A DNA stretch of 64,000 nucleotides from Petrotoga mexicana DSM 14811 (GCF_002895565.1 NZ_AZRN01000010.1:31148-95147); one strand, 5' to 3'. Positions 34,486 through 43,826 are shown, counted from the stretch's first letter. The notes: generated from the letters alone by a model not told the origin. Made by a program: numbers and translations.

Positions 34486-36096
34486 TTAACTTATTTTCCA
34501 AACATATTCATGGGGTTGCAAAGTGATATTATCTAATGATTTGCTTTCAGCGGTCAAGTTGTTATAAATAACAATACTTTTATTACCTTTTTTTCTTGTA
34601 ACTTTAAATACCCCGTCGCTATTTTCGTAGATTGATTTTTCTGAAAATAGATCTTCATTTTCCTTCTTCAAATCAAGCATCTTTTTTATTCCATGAAAAA
34701 TCTTATAACTATCGCTGTTAGCGTTGTTCAGAGCCTCTTTTCTTTTCTCTTCATCGAAAAGTCCCCTGTTGAAAAATCTTGAATCTTTGTAGCCTATTTT
34801 TTCGGTCATTTTTTTATAGAATTCCTCGTCGTTCTCCATCCCTATTTCATCACCATAATAATTTATTGGTGTTCCATCCAAAGAAAACAAAATTGAATAA
34901 GCTAAAAGCACTTTTTTATAATCCTTACCCATTTGGTTGTACAATCTTCCCGCGATCCCTTCTCCTTCTCTGAAGTTCCATCTTTCATCGAGCAAGTAGT
35001 ATTTCAACATCTTCGCTCTTTCTTCTGGGTCAACGAATTCTAAGGTTAATTCGTCGTGACACCTTAGAAAAACGAACCATTGGCAATCTTCTGGAATAGG
35101 CGGGGTAACTCTTTCTGAAAGAGTATCTATTACATAGTTGGGGTTACCTTCAGCAATAGCCAGAAAAATTTTTGGCATAACGGGGAAATGGTATGCAACC
35201 TGGCATTCGTCAGAATTACCAAAATAAGCAACAACGTCTTTAGGAGGTTGATTAGCTTCTGCGATCAATGCGGTTCCTTCTTTTAGGTAATCTAAAGCTG
35301 CCCTGAATATTTTTAAAATCCAGTGGGTTTGAATTAAATTTTCACAGTTAGTACCTTCTTCTTTCCACAAAAATGGTGCTGCATCCATTCGAAAACCGTC
35401 TACACCGTGTTCTTTCCAGAAGGTAAAAACTTTTATCATCTCTATCAACACATCAGGATTTTTATAATTTAAGTCCGGTTGTATTTCGTAAAATCTATGA
35501 AAGTAATAGTCTTTCGTTTCAGGGTTGTAGGTCCAGTTGCTGTTTACCATTCCTTTAAAAAGCAGTCGGGCTTGGGAGTATTTTTTATTGGTGTCACTCC
35601 ATATGTAATAATCCCTATACTTAGAATCTTTTGATTTTTTTGCCTCTTGAAACCATGGATGTTCATCAGAAGTATGGTTTATTGCAACATCAAAAAGGAT
35701 CTTTATACCTTTTTCGTGGGCAAGGTTGATGAATTCAAAAAAACTTTCGTTACCACCTAATTCATCTCGAACTTTGTAAAAATCAGAAATATCGAATCCT
35801 TGGTCTTTCATTGGAGACTGTAAAATAGGAAGAAGCCATAAGATAGTTACACCTAAATTACTCAAATAATCTAATTTTTCTTTCATTTTGTCAAAATCAC
35901 CAGCGAAAAGATCAACGTAAGTTGAATAGACCAAACCTTTCTTGTACCAAAATTTATCTTTTGGCGTATATGTGAAAGAATCTTTTTTTGATTTTAAAAA
36001 GTCTAAGAGAATTTCCAATTTATAGTTATCAGAATACAGTTTGTTCCAAAGTTCGGTTATTACTTCTATTTTATCCTCTATTATTTTCACCCCCAA
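34486..36096 (-). CDS. GH13 (alpha-amylase family) glycoside hydrolase or transglycosylase
   Basis: About 531-536 residues. The GH13 catalytic residues are in GVDGFRMDAAPFLW (nucleophile Asp), ALIAEANQPP (acid/base Glu) and FLRCHDELTLE (third acid), with DVAINHTSDEHPWFQEA as region I and PINYYGDEIGM near the end. The layout resembles trehalose synthase and related enzymes, but the specificity cannot be fixed. The start is uncertain: a GGGGGTGA site points to ATA codons at 36084 or 36081, while TTG 36096 and GTG 36090 lie in or before that site. It follows the nucleotidyltransferase gene by 12 bases. Confidence 0.85.
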   Translation of the reverse strand: MGVKIIEDKIEVITELWNKLYSDNYKLEILLDFLKSKKDSFTYTPKDKFWYKKGLVYSTYVDLFAGDFDKMKEKLDYLSNLGVTILWLLPILQSPMKDQGFDISDFYKVRDELGGNESFFEFINLAHEKGIKILFDVAINHTSDEHPWFQEAKKSKDSKYRDYYIWSDTNKKYSQARLLFKGMVNSNWTYNPETKDYYFHRFYEIQPDLNYKNPDVLIEMIKVFTFWKEHGVDGFRMDAAPFLWKEEGTNCENLIQTHWILKIFRAALDYLKEGTALIAEANQPPKDVVAYFGNSDECQVAYHFPVMPKIFLAIAEGNPNYVIDTLSERVTPPIPEDCQWFVFLRCHDELTLEFVDPEERAKMLKYYLLDERWNFREGEGIAGRLYNQMGKDYKKVLLAYSILFSLDGTPINYYGDEIGMENDEEFYKKMTEKIGYKDSRFFNRGLFDEEKRKEALNNANSDSYKIFHGIKKMLDLKKENEDLFSEKSIYENSDGVFKVTRKKGNKSIVIYNNLTAESKSLDNITLQPHEYVWKIS

Positions 36097-36108
36097 GATA
36101 ATTAGCTA

Positions 36109-37182
36109 TTATTTCGGTATTTGTATATTGCTATAATCGCCTATCACCAATTTTAGTGAATATGGTTTTCGTTCTGTAGAAAAAATCTTTGAATTTTCTC
36201 CAATAATAGATGATTCTATCCTTATATACACATTTGAAATATTTGCATAACTTAAGATTATACTGTTTTCAATCTCTGAAGAGTTTATGTATGCACTATC
36301 GCCAATGCTTGTGTAAGGGCCTATGTACGCATTACTTATTGTAACGTTTTCTCCGATTATTACAGGTCCTCTGATGATAGAATTCATTATCTTCGTATTT
36401 TTCCCGATGTGTACCATTCCTTGGACTGAAGAATCTGATCTTATTTCTCCTTCTATTTTTTGTTCTTTTAAGGTACTAAGAATTGTTCTATTCGCTTCGA
36501 TTAAATCTTCAGGTTTTCCGGTATCTTTCCACCATCCCTCTACTATGTGAGCTCCAACGTTGTTTGAATTATCTATTAACCATTGAATGGCATCGGTTAT
36601 TTCAAGTTCCCCTCTCCATGAAGGTTGAATGTTTTCAATTGCCTCAAAAACCTTTGGGGTGAATATGTAAACCCCAATTATTGCGAGATTTGATGGAGCA
36701 TCTTTTGGTTTTTCGACAACTTTTGTCACTTTCGAATCTTCCATCACTGCTATTCCAAATTGTGAAGGATTATCGACGGAAGTCAAAAGTATAAAAGATT
36801 CATAATTTCCTTGCTTAAACTGGTCTATGAAATTCTTAAGATCAAAATTTACAAGGTTATCCCCTAGATACATTATAAAGTCATCATTATCAAGGAATTC
36901 TTTTGAGACCTTTACCGCATGTGCCAAACCTTTTGGATGCTCTTGTATTATATATGATAATTTTATACCTAATTGACTTCCATCTCCTAAGACATTTTTA
37001 AAATCTTCTATATTTTCTGAATTTACTACCAAACCGATCTCTGTAACCCCTGCGTCTCTTATTTTTTCCAAGCTATACATGATAGTTGGTTTGTTAGCTA
37101 TTGGTATCAATGGTTTTGCGTTCGTGAAGGTTAGTGGTCGAAGTCTTGTTCCCTTTCCTGCACAGAGTATTAATGCTTTCAT
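36109..37182 (-). CDS. sugar-1-phosphate nucleotidyltransferase (RmlA-like, long form)
   Basis: A 357-residue enzyme with an N-terminal nucleotidyltransferase fold (LILCAGKGTRLRPLTFTNAKPLIPI, DNLVNFDLKNFI, EKPKDAPSNLAIIGVYIF) and a C-terminal left-handed helix of hexapeptide repeats (IIRGPVIIGENVTISNAYIG). It resembles the long glucose-1-phosphate thymidylyltransferases of thermophiles and archaea. It probably makes an NDP-sugar for the CapD- and DegT-like enzymes encoded upstream. Its ATG overlaps the CapD-like gene by 4 bases. Confidence 0.87.
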   Translation of the reverse strand: MKALILCAGKGTRLRPLTFTNAKPLIPIANKPTIMYSLEKIRDAGVTEIGLVVNSENIEDFKNVLGDGSQLGIKLSYIIQEHPKGLAHAVKVSKEFLDNDDFIMYLGDNLVNFDLKNFIDQFKQGNYESFILLTSVDNPSQFGIAVMEDSKVTKVVEKPKDAPSNLAIIGVYIFTPKVFEAIENIQPSWRGELEITDAIQWLIDNSNNVGAHIVEGWWKDTGKPEDLIEANRTILSTLKEQKIEGEIRSDSSVQGMVHIGKNTKIMNSIIRGPVIIGENVTISNAYIGPYTSIGDSAYINSSEIENSIILSYANISNVYIRIESSIIGENSKIFSTERKPYSLKLVIGDYSNIQIPK

Positions 37183-39074
37183 AGCTTTTTGCCTCCTTGT
37201 TTGATTGTTGTAGCCATTAGCGCCCCTTCGCTGATATTTGATATATTTGAATCTGGTATGTAATCTTTTATTATTTCAATAGCACTGTTGTAATCGTTGT
37301 TTTTTATCATAATATTTATTCGCTCTATCAATTCATTTAGTTTCTCTTTATTTATTTCATTGTTGTTAGATTTTGAAATAAATATTCGTCTGTTTCTAGT
37401 TTTTTCGTAATCTTCATCTTCCAAGAATATTTCTTCGTATAATTTCTCACCAGGCCTGATGCCTGTATAAACTATTTTTATGTCTTGGTCAGGGATGTAT
37501 CCGGAAAGTCTGATCAAATCCCTGGCTAATCGATCAATATTGACAGGCTCCCCCATTTCCAAAACAAATATTTCAGCCTTTTGAGCAAACTGTCCACATT
37601 GTAATACTAAAGAGACAGCCTCCGGAATGGTCATGAAATACCTTTTCATATTGGGATGTGTGACCGTAACGGGACCACCCTTTTTAATCTGTTCTTTAAA
37701 AATTGGAATTACACTCCCTCTACTTCCTAAAACGTTCCCGAACCTTACGATACCATACTTTGTTTGATAAAAGTTGGACAGTGTCTTTACTATAATTTCC
37801 CCCAGTCTCTTTGAAGCACCCATTATGGATGTTGGTTTGATAGCTTTGTCGGTGGAGATAAATACAAATCTTTCTGCATTATATTCTCCTGAAAGTTTTG
37901 CTACGGTGTAAGTTCCAATTGTGTTGACTCTGAAGGCCTCAGTTGGGTTTTTTTGCATGAGAGGTACATGTTTATGGGCAGCAGCATGAAAAACAACATC
38001 AAATTTATATTTTGAAAATAAATACCTCATTCTATTTTCATCGGACACATCCGCGATAATTTCTTCTATAAACGCATCTGAGAACTTGTCTCTCAATTCA
38101 TTTGATATTTCAAAAATACTGTTTTCCCCTTTTCCGAGTAAGAAAAGAGCTTTAGGTCCCATTGGTAAAACCTGTCTACATATTTCAGAGCCTATACTTC
38201 CACCTGCACCTGTAACCAGTATTTTTTTGCCTTTTATGTAATCTTTGATCTCTTTTAAATCGACACTAACTTCCTTTCTACCTAGTAAATCGGAAATATC
38301 AACCTCTCGTAGAAAGCCAAGTGATAACTTGTTATCTAAAATTTCCAAGATTCCAGGTAAAGTTTTTAACCTAACCTTTGTTGTATCAACATAATCTATG
38401 ATTTTTTTTATCTGATCAGATGAAGCACTGGGAATAGCTATTAAAACCTCTTCAACGTTGTATTTTTCAACAAAATCCATAACTTGATTTATCTTCCCCA
38501 GTACGGGATAGCCTCGAATATATCTTCCTATCTTTTCTGGATCATCATCCAAAAAGCCTACAACTGATCCCTCTTCTGGATGTCTCTCGTATTCTCCCAA
38601 CAATTCTGTTCCTGCATCGCCTGCTCCTATTATGAGAACATTTTTAATTCCGTCTACTTGTTTTTTATAATTTTGAGAATACCTTGAAAACCAATATATT
38701 CTACTAGCTGAAACAAAGACCACTCCAACCACCGATGCGGTTGCTGCCACACTGAAAGGAAGAGTGAAAATGTCACTTATATATCTTCTTACAAACTCAA
38801 AAACAAAAAAGTTGATAAGAAAACCTATGAAACCACTGTTAAATACAGGTCTTAATTCGTTAAGAGTGGCAAATCTCCAAATGTATTTATATATTCCAGA
38901 GTAATAAAAAACAATTACCATAATCAAAGGAAAGAAAAAGATGGGGGAGATATACTTTCTCATCTCTGCAAAGTCAAGTTGAAACCTTATGAACATTGCT
39001 ACAATGTAAGCGAGGAAAAACAAAATATAGTCTATTATCATCAATCTAAAAGATCTTTTAGACAAATGTTTCAT
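37179..39074 (-). CDS. CapD/FlaA1-like membrane NDP-sugar 4,6-dehydratase/epimerase
   Basis: A 631-residue protein with four N-terminal membrane helices, a first Rossmann motif (VLIIGAGDAGTELLGEY) and a second catalytic SDR domain (VTGAGGSIGSEICRQVL; FISTDKAIKPTSIMGASKR). This is the architecture of CapD/WbpM enzymes, which convert UDP-GlcNAc-type sugars for surface glycans. The C-terminal tail SEGALMATTIKQGGKKL is partly translated from a G-rich repeat fragment (minus-strand AGCGAAGGGGCGCT), so the end of the protein appears to have been altered by the repeat. It overlaps the DegT-like gene by 17 bases and the nucleotidyltransferase gene by 4. Confidence 0.9.
   Translation of the reverse strand: MKHLSKRSFRLMIIDYILFFLAYIVAMFIRFQLDFAEMRKYISPIFFFPLIMVIVFYYSGIYKYIWRFATLNELRPVFNSGFIGFLINFFVFEFVRRYISDIFTLPFSVAATASVVGVVFVSASRIYWFSRYSQNYKKQVDGIKNVLIIGAGDAGTELLGEYERHPEEGSVVGFLDDDPEKIGRYIRGYPVLGKINQVMDFVEKYNVEEVLIAIPSASSDQIKKIIDYVDTTKVRLKTLPGILEILDNKLSLGFLREVDISDLLGRKEVSVDLKEIKDYIKGKKILVTGAGGSIGSEICRQVLPMGPKALFLLGKGENSIFEISNELRDKFSDAFIEEIIADVSDENRMRYLFSKYKFDVVFHAAAHKHVPLMQKNPTEAFRVNTIGTYTVAKLSGEYNAERFVFISTDKAIKPTSIMGASKRLGEIIVKTLSNFYQTKYGIVRFGNVLGSRGSVIPIFKEQIKKGGPVTVTHPNMKRYFMTIPEAVSLVLQCGQFAQKAEIFVLEMGEPVNIDRLARDLIRLSGYIPDQDIKIVYTGIRPGEKLYEEIFLEDEDYEKTRNRRIFISKSNNNEINKEKLNELIERINIMIKNNDYNSAIEIIKDYIPDSNISNISEGALMATTIKQGGKKL
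37219..37232 (-). repeat. G-rich repeat fragment inside capD-like 3' end, copy 6
   Basis: AGCGAAGGGGCGCT on the minus strand, the conserved end of the dispersed element, lies inside the reading frame and encodes part of SEGALM. It ends 36 bases before the ATG of the next gene downstream, in the same orientation as other copies. Confidence 0.75.
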
Positions 39075-40311
39075 CTTTTATCTCCCTTAAGCTATCTGTT
39101 ATTATTCGATATACGTAATTCTGTTCTTCAAGACTGATATTGGAGAAAAATGGGATCGCAAAAGTTAAAGATGAGATTAGCTCTGTAACAGGGTAATCTC
39201 CTTCTTCATAACCGAACATTTTTCTATAAAAAGGTTGTAGGTGAACAGGGTAAAAGTAATTTTTGGATTCAACGCCCTTTTCACTCAATTTTTTTAAGAA
39301 GGTTTGTAAGATATTTCTAATCTTATTTATTAATTCTTTCCATTCTTTTCGATTTTGTTCCCCTTCAATTTTCATAGGTAGATCAAAATTTCTAACCCAT
39401 ATAGGTATATCAATTAACTCTGATACCCAATCTAAGTTCAATCTCAAAACGAAGACAAACCAACTTTGAGAAGTAACTTCTTGAGGAATGAAAGGTAGAA
39501 CTACTCTTTCTTCATTTTTGAACAACTCAAAATAATTCATAGCCTTCTCTTTTCTTTTTGAACTTATTTCTTCTATCCGCTTCATTTGAGCAAAACCAAG
39601 TGCCGCAGACAATTCATCCATGCGATAATTGTATCCGAGCCTTTCACTAATTAACCACTCACCGCTTTTACCTCTACCTTGATTACACATGGACTTACAT
39701 AACTCAAATATTTCATCATCATCAGTGACGATAACCCCGCCTTCACCGGTGGTTATCTGCTTATTTGGGTAAAAGGCGTATGTACCAGCTTTTCCAAAAG
39801 TTCCTAATTTACGCCCTTTATATTCTCCACCTAGGGCTTCGCAAGAATCTTCAATTATTTTTATTTTATCTGGAAGAATCTCAAGTATCTCATCCCATTC
39901 CAAGGGAACTCCAAAAATATCTACACCCATAAAGGTCGTAACGTCGTCTTTGTAATCTTTGTCTATGAACTCTTTTAAGTTTTTAACGGATAAGTTGTAA
40001 GTATGAGGATCTATATCAACGAAGACCGGTACTCCTTTCTCAAACAAAGCCACGTTAGCTGAAGAAATAAAAGTGAAAGGTGTTACGATCATTTTTTGAT
40101 TTTGTTGAAAATCTAAGGCCCTTAAAATCAAATGTAAGGCTGATGTCCCGCTGTTTACAGCTAGAGCATATTTCGTACCAGTGTATTCTTTTATTATTTC
40201 TTGAAACTTTTCTAAATAAGGGCCCAAAGCAAGTCTTTCAGAATTCAAAACATCCATAATGGTTCGTTTTTCTAAGTCAGTAATATCTGCACCGGATAGT
40301 GGGACAAACAT
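39058..40311 (-). CDS. DegT/DnrJ/EryC1/StrS family sugar aminotransferase
   Basis: A 417-residue PLP-dependent enzyme. The N-terminal MFVPLSGADITDLEKRTIMDVLNSERLALGP pattern, YALAVNSGTSALHLILRAL, the PLP-Asp region IIEDSCEALGGEYKG and the Schiff-base lysine in YAFYPNKQITTGEGG are typical. It probably aminates the keto-sugar made by the adjacent CapD-like enzyme. ATG 40311 is chosen, with GGAGG upstream; the open frame continues to a TTG at 40329. Confidence 0.9.
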   Translation of the reverse strand: MFVPLSGADITDLEKRTIMDVLNSERLALGPYLEKFQEIIKEYTGTKYALAVNSGTSALHLILRALDFQQNQKMIVTPFTFISSANVALFEKGVPVFVDIDPHTYNLSVKNLKEFIDKDYKDDVTTFMGVDIFGVPLEWDEILEILPDKIKIIEDSCEALGGEYKGRKLGTFGKAGTYAFYPNKQITTGEGGVIVTDDDEIFELCKSMCNQGRGKSGEWLISERLGYNYRMDELSAALGFAQMKRIEEISSKRKEKAMNYFELFKNEERVVLPFIPQEVTSQSWFVFVLRLNLDWVSELIDIPIWVRNFDLPMKIEGEQNRKEWKELINKIRNILQTFLKKLSEKGVESKNYFYPVHLQPFYRKMFGYEEGDYPVTELISSLTFAIPFFSNISLEEQNYVYRIITDSLREIKDETFV

Positions 40312-40383
40312 AGTTGATATCGCCTCCAAACGTTAAGGGGGTTCCCCATTAAGATCCTATAAAAATATTCTATAATTCTTTAT

Positions 40384-40411
40384 ATAGCGCCCCTTCACCC
40401 CGCTGCCCACC
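40384..40411 (-). repeat. G-rich 5'-UTR repeat, copy 7
   Basis: A minus-strand element with four G-runs and TGAAGGGGCGCT, followed by ATATAAAGAATTATAGAA. It ends 72 bases before the aminotransferase start, in the same orientation. Confidence 0.85.
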
Positions 40412-40420
40412 CCACAAAGA

Positions 40421-41275
40421 TTATAAAAATTGTTGGAGCTTTTTGTATTCTTCTTCTTTTATATAACCATCTTCTAGTAACTTTTCTAATATCTCTTCGG
40501 CTTTCTTTTTGTCTGGTATAGACGTAACATGAGAAAAAATAGTACTATATCTTTCGTCTTCCCCTACATTTTTAATTTGATTGATTATTTTTTCATAAAG
40601 GTCCTCTTGTGCGGGTTTCTCGGCTGCGCCATTTGTTGAAGTTTCGTTTTGTGTTTCTTTCTCATCTCTTTTGATCAGTTCAAGATACCTTCCCGTAGCG
40701 GTTCCATCCTCAAAATAATGTATCGTTGTTTCTCTTATTAAGAAAAACAAAAGAAACCACTGGTATACATCAAGGGTGATAATTCTCAATAACATGACGA
40801 CGTTTCCGTCTCTCAGTTTGATGAAACGATTTTTAACTATTTTGTTGCTAATTTCAGATTCTTGAAGTTGCCATTGGTCTTTGTCAATCCTATTTATCAT
40901 ACTAGCATAAGAGATCCAGCTTAATATAAAACTTCCTAAAAACAAATAAATTTGCCAACTAGGTAGGGTGAAGGTTTGTATTTCTTCCAATGTTAAAGTT
41001 GCTACTTGTTGTATCAAGTATAGATAGAAAACATTCAGTACCAAAAAAGAAACCATGTACAAAATAAACCAAATTATGGGGTTCTTCTCTTTTATATCTG
41101 GAAAGGTTAAATTATTTGTTTCATAGACCTTCTTCATTCGTTCAATATGAAGATTTCTATTTCTAATCAAAACGTGATAAATAAAAAATAATAACGCCAA
41201 TCCAACGAATTGCAGGACGGGTATGTATGACAATACAAAGGTTATAAAAATAATAAAAGGTCTCAGCAAAATCAT
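40421..41275 (-). CDS. hypothetical membrane protein
   Basis: A 284-residue protein I do not recognise. It has two closely spaced N-terminal hydrophobic segments (ILLRPFIIFITFVLSYIPVL, VGLALLFFIYHVLI), two more near residues 68-122, a fourth region near 165-180 (LLRIITLDVYQWFLLFFLI), then a polar linker. The C-terminus (KKAEEILEKLLEDGYIKEEEYKKL) resembles the short SHOCT-like or oligomerisation helices found at the end of many membrane proteins. GGAGG precedes the ATG. It lies 26 bases after hisS and probably shares its transcript. Confidence 0.75.
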   Translation of the reverse strand: MILLRPFIIFITFVLSYIPVLQFVGLALLFFIYHVLIRNRNLHIERMKKVYETNNLTFPDIKEKNPIIWFILYMVSFLVLNVFYLYLIQQVATLTLEEIQTFTLPSWQIYLFLGSFILSWISYASMINRIDKDQWQLQESEISNKIVKNRFIKLRDGNVVMLLRIITLDVYQWFLLFFLIRETTIHYFEDGTATGRYLELIKRDEKETQNETSTNGAAEKPAQEDLYEKIINQIKNVGEDERYSTIFSHVTSIPDKKKAEEILEKLLEDGYIKEEEYKKLQQFL

Positions 41276-41301
41276 TCTATTTCCTCCAGTTAAGAAAGTC
41301 T

Positions 41302-42567
41302 TTATTCTTCTCTAAGCTTTTCCACAATGATTTCAGACACCCAATTTCTTTCAATCTGGGTCTGTTCTCCGCTTTTCATATTCTTTATTGTGACAATATC
41401 TCTAGAAATTTCTTCCTCTCCTATTACAACCACATATTTAGCGTTTAATCGGTTGGCATGTTTAAATTGCCCTGATAAATTTCTTTTCGATATATTTAGA
41501 TAAGTATTTATGCCTTTCTTTCTTAGTTCTTTTGATAAAGTAACAGCTGCCATTTCACCCTTTTCACCTTGAAAAGCTACGTAAACATCTATTTTACTTT
41601 CACTTTCAACCTCGACATTCTCTCTTTTTAATGCTTCTATTACTCTTTCAACCCCTATAGCGAAACCAACCCCAGGAGTTTTAGGACCCCCTAATTGTTC
41701 GACGAGATCGTCGTATCTACCACCACCTGCTATGACAGCTTGTTCACCCATATCAGAATGTTCTACCTCAAAAGCCGTTTTTGTGTAATAATCTAAACCT
41801 CTAACGATCTTTGGATCAACTTGATAAGGTACATTGTAAGCCTTCAAATATTTTTGGAGATTGTTGAAATGTTCGCGACTTTCTTCGTCTAAATAATCTA
41901 AGATGGAAGGAGCGTTTTTTGCCGCTTCCACGTCGATTTTACAGTCCAACAACCTCATAATATTCGTGTTGAACCGTCTTTGACAATCTTCACATAGGTT
42001 GGGTAACAATGGTTGATAATACGTTTTCAATACTTCTTTGTATTTTTCCCTACTTTCAAAGGTACCTATGTTGTTGATTTTCACTTTAAAATTGCTTAAT
42101 TTTAGCTTGTTGAAGAAATCGTAGACAAATGTGATTAATTCAGCATCAGCTAAAGGATGGTCTGTTCCAAAAATCTCCGCCCCTATTTGGTAAAACTCCC
42201 TATAACGTCCGGCTTGGGGTTTTTCATATCTGAACATGGGACCTATGTAAAATAATTTTTGAGGAGAACCAAACGTTATTAAAGAGTTTTCTATATAAGC
42301 TCTTGCTACCGAAGCGGTTCCTTCGGGTCTTAAAGTTAGTGACCTTCCTTTTTTATCATCAAAAGTGTACATTTCTTTTTGAACAATATCTGTTTCTTGG
42401 CCTATTCCTCTGCTAAAAAGTTCGGTTTTTTCAATTAATGGGGTTCTTATCTCTTTGTACCCGTATATTTTAAACAGTTTCTTTGCGGTATTTTCAATGT
42501 ATTCCCAGTACTTAACTTCTTCGCCAAAAATGTCCTTAGTACCTTTTATTCTTGTATAAGTACTCAA
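41302..42567 (-). CDS. hisS: histidyl-tRNA synthetase
   Basis: A 421-residue class II enzyme that charges tRNA-His. Motif 1 lies around IRTPLIEKTELFSRGIG. Motif 2 is MFRYEKPQAGRYREFYQIGAE. The histidine-binding peptide is VRGLDYYTKTAFEV, and motif 3 is GVGFAIGVERVIEAL. The C-terminal anticodon domain has VYVAFQGEKG and VVVIGEEEISR. It starts with TTG 42567 after AAGGAGG. A G-rich repeat array in the same orientation lies 63 bases upstream. Confidence 0.96.
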   Translation of the reverse strand: MSTYTRIKGTKDIFGEEVKYWEYIENTAKKLFKIYGYKEIRTPLIEKTELFSRGIGQETDIVQKEMYTFDDKKGRSLTLRPEGTASVARAYIENSLITFGSPQKLFYIGPMFRYEKPQAGRYREFYQIGAEIFGTDHPLADAELITFVYDFFNKLKLSNFKVKINNIGTFESREKYKEVLKTYYQPLLPNLCEDCQRRFNTNIMRLLDCKIDVEAAKNAPSILDYLDEESREHFNNLQKYLKAYNVPYQVDPKIVRGLDYYTKTAFEVEHSDMGEQAVIAGGGRYDDLVEQLGGPKTPGVGFAIGVERVIEALKRENVEVESESKIDVYVAFQGEKGEMAAVTLSKELRKKGINTYLNISKRNLSGQFKHANRLNAKYVVVIGEEEISRDIVTIKNMKSGEQTQIERNWVSEIIVEKLREE

Positions 42568-42630
42568 ATGCTAATCCTCCTTAGATCTTTATTGTAGTTC
42601 CTGTTTTGTAGACACTTTAAAACTTATTTT

Positions 42631-42775
42631 AGCGCCCCTTCGCCCCGCTCCTCACCCTTTTAAGGAAGGAGAGCTACCTCTCCTCACTTCCCACACATCC
42701 AAGGAAGGAGAACTACCTCTTCTCACTTCTCATACATCTAAAGAAGGAGACTTGCCGCAGTCCGCTTCCCTCTTT
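42631..42775 (-). repeat. G-rich repeat array, copy 8
   Basis: Minus-strand array of about four units in the hisS leader. The final unit has CGGGGCGAAGGGGCGCT and is followed by AAAATAAGTTTTAAAGTGTCT. The upstream units repeat a purine-rich AGGAAGGAGA-type box about every 45 bases (42660-42765). A TGGTAAAAT box (complement of 42783-42791) could be an extended -10, which would put the array in the 5' UTR. The rest of 42776-42850 is AT-rich. Confidence 0.8.
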
Positions 42776-42849
42776 CTCAATTATTTTACCACAAAGTTTG
42801 TTACTTTAAAAAGAAAAGGTCTAAGTTTAGATTTTTTAAGACATAAAAA

Positions 42850-42882
42850 ATAATTGAGAGGGAGAAAATCTCCCTCTCAATT
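42850..42882 (-). terminator. terminator of the S1-domain gene
   Basis: A 14-bp stem, AATTGAGAGGGAGA with TCTCCCTCTCAATT, loop of 3 bases. Read on the minus strand it is followed by ATTTTTTA. Confidence 0.85.
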
Positions 42883-42913
42883 GTTATCCTATATATACAT
42901 AACCTATAATTAA

Positions 42914-43285
42914 TTATCTTCTACGTGTATTCTTTTTCTTATCTAAGTGCTTTTTATACTCGGATATCTTCTTTTCGCTGTCTTTTAGATATTGGTTCAA
43001 TCTTTTTTCAAAATTGTGTGATTTTCCTGTATCCTCTTTTTCTTCATCGAAATCTTTCAAAGACAACTCGTACTTTCCGTCTTTTGTTCTTCCTATGACT
43101 TTTCCTTGAACTTCATCACCGATTTTTAAAAAATTGGATATCTCTCTAACGTACTTTTTTGAAATCTTTGAAATGTGCACAAATCCTTCTTCACCATTTT
43201 CAAGTTCCAAAAATGCACCAAACTTTTTGATATCGACCACTTTACCTTTCACAGAATCCCCTGTTGCTAAACTTTCATTTACCAA
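42914..43285 (-). CDS. S1 RNA-binding domain protein
   Basis: A 123-residue protein with a single S1 (OB-fold) domain at residues ~8-75: TGDSVKGKVVDIKKFGAFLEL, EEGFVHISKIS and VQGKVIGRTKDGKYELSLKD. A basic, charged C-terminal tail follows (KKISEYKKHLDKKKNTRRR). It resembles the YabR/general stress protein 13 type of RNA-binding proteins in Gram-positive bacteria. It starts with TTG 43285, with AAGG eight bases upstream. It lies downstream of rpmE and a possible small gene and ends in a strong terminator. Confidence 0.85.
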   Translation of the reverse strand: MVNESLATGDSVKGKVVDIKKFGAFLELENGEEGFVHISKISKKYVREISNFLKIGDEVQGKVIGRTKDGKYELSLKDFDEEKEDTGKSHNFEKRLNQYLKDSEKKISEYKKHLDKKKNTRRR

Positions 43286-43326
43286 AATAATTACCTTGCC
43301 CTTTTTTCTTAATCACGAGAACCTTG

Positions 43327-43467
43327 CTAAGTCGTGATATCACCCTTCATAAACGGATGGCCTGGGTCCGGGCGTTGGTTTTCACCTCCGAGATTTTTGT
43401 TGTGTTTCCAGATGGATATTGGTAAAAATTTACCAATAGCAAGGACCAACTGGATAACGCTTTTCAT
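43327..43467 (-). CDS. possible 46-residue small protein
   Basis: Minus-strand ATG 43467 opens a 46-codon frame that ends at TAG 43327. The product begins MKSVIQLVLAIGKFLPIS, then has a polar half with GGENQRPDPGHPFMKGDITT. The first half is hydrophobic enough for one membrane segment. A weak AAGGA lies about 20 bases upstream, so the translation signal is poor. It fills most of the 240 bases between rpmE and the S1 gene. The same DNA contains a 10-bp inverted repeat at 43417-43438, so it may be a structured leader RNA instead. Confidence 0.35.
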   Translation of the reverse strand: MKSVIQLVLAIGKFLPISIWKHNKNLGGENQRPDPGHPFMKGDITT

Positions 43468-43527
43468 CTCTTAATACTTTTATTCCTTAACTCTAATAAA
43501 TCCCCCCCAACAAGAAAATTAGAGATT

Positions 43528-43743
43528 TTAGTTTTCAAGAAAATCTTTGTATTTGTTCTTAAACTTCTGAACTCTACCTTCTGTATCCAATATTTGTGAA
43601 CCTAATTCTCCTTTGTAGAAAGGATGACATTCAGAGCAAACATCTAATCTGAAATTGTCAACAGTTGAATACATAGTATGTTCGGCACCGCAGGCGCATT
43701 TTACGGTTATAAGCTTCATTTCTGGATGAATACCCTGTTTCAC
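43528..43743 (-). CDS. rpmE: ribosomal protein L31
   Basis: A 71-residue large-subunit protein. The sequence [26 protein letters not shown] and [11 protein letters not shown] shows the four-cysteine zinc form of L31. The frame is open from GTG 43752, but AAGGAG lies eight bases before GTG 43743, which also gives the family's normal N-terminus. Confidence 0.96.
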   Translation of the reverse strand: MKQGIHPEMKLITVKCACGAEHTMYSTVDNFRLDVCSECHPFYKGELGSQILDTEGRVQKFKNKYKDFLEN

Positions 43744-43826
43744 ATCTAACACTCCTTAATCTATATTTCTTGTCAACTTATTATATCATAATCTGATAAT
43801 TATGTCAATTGAATAGGGGCTGTATA

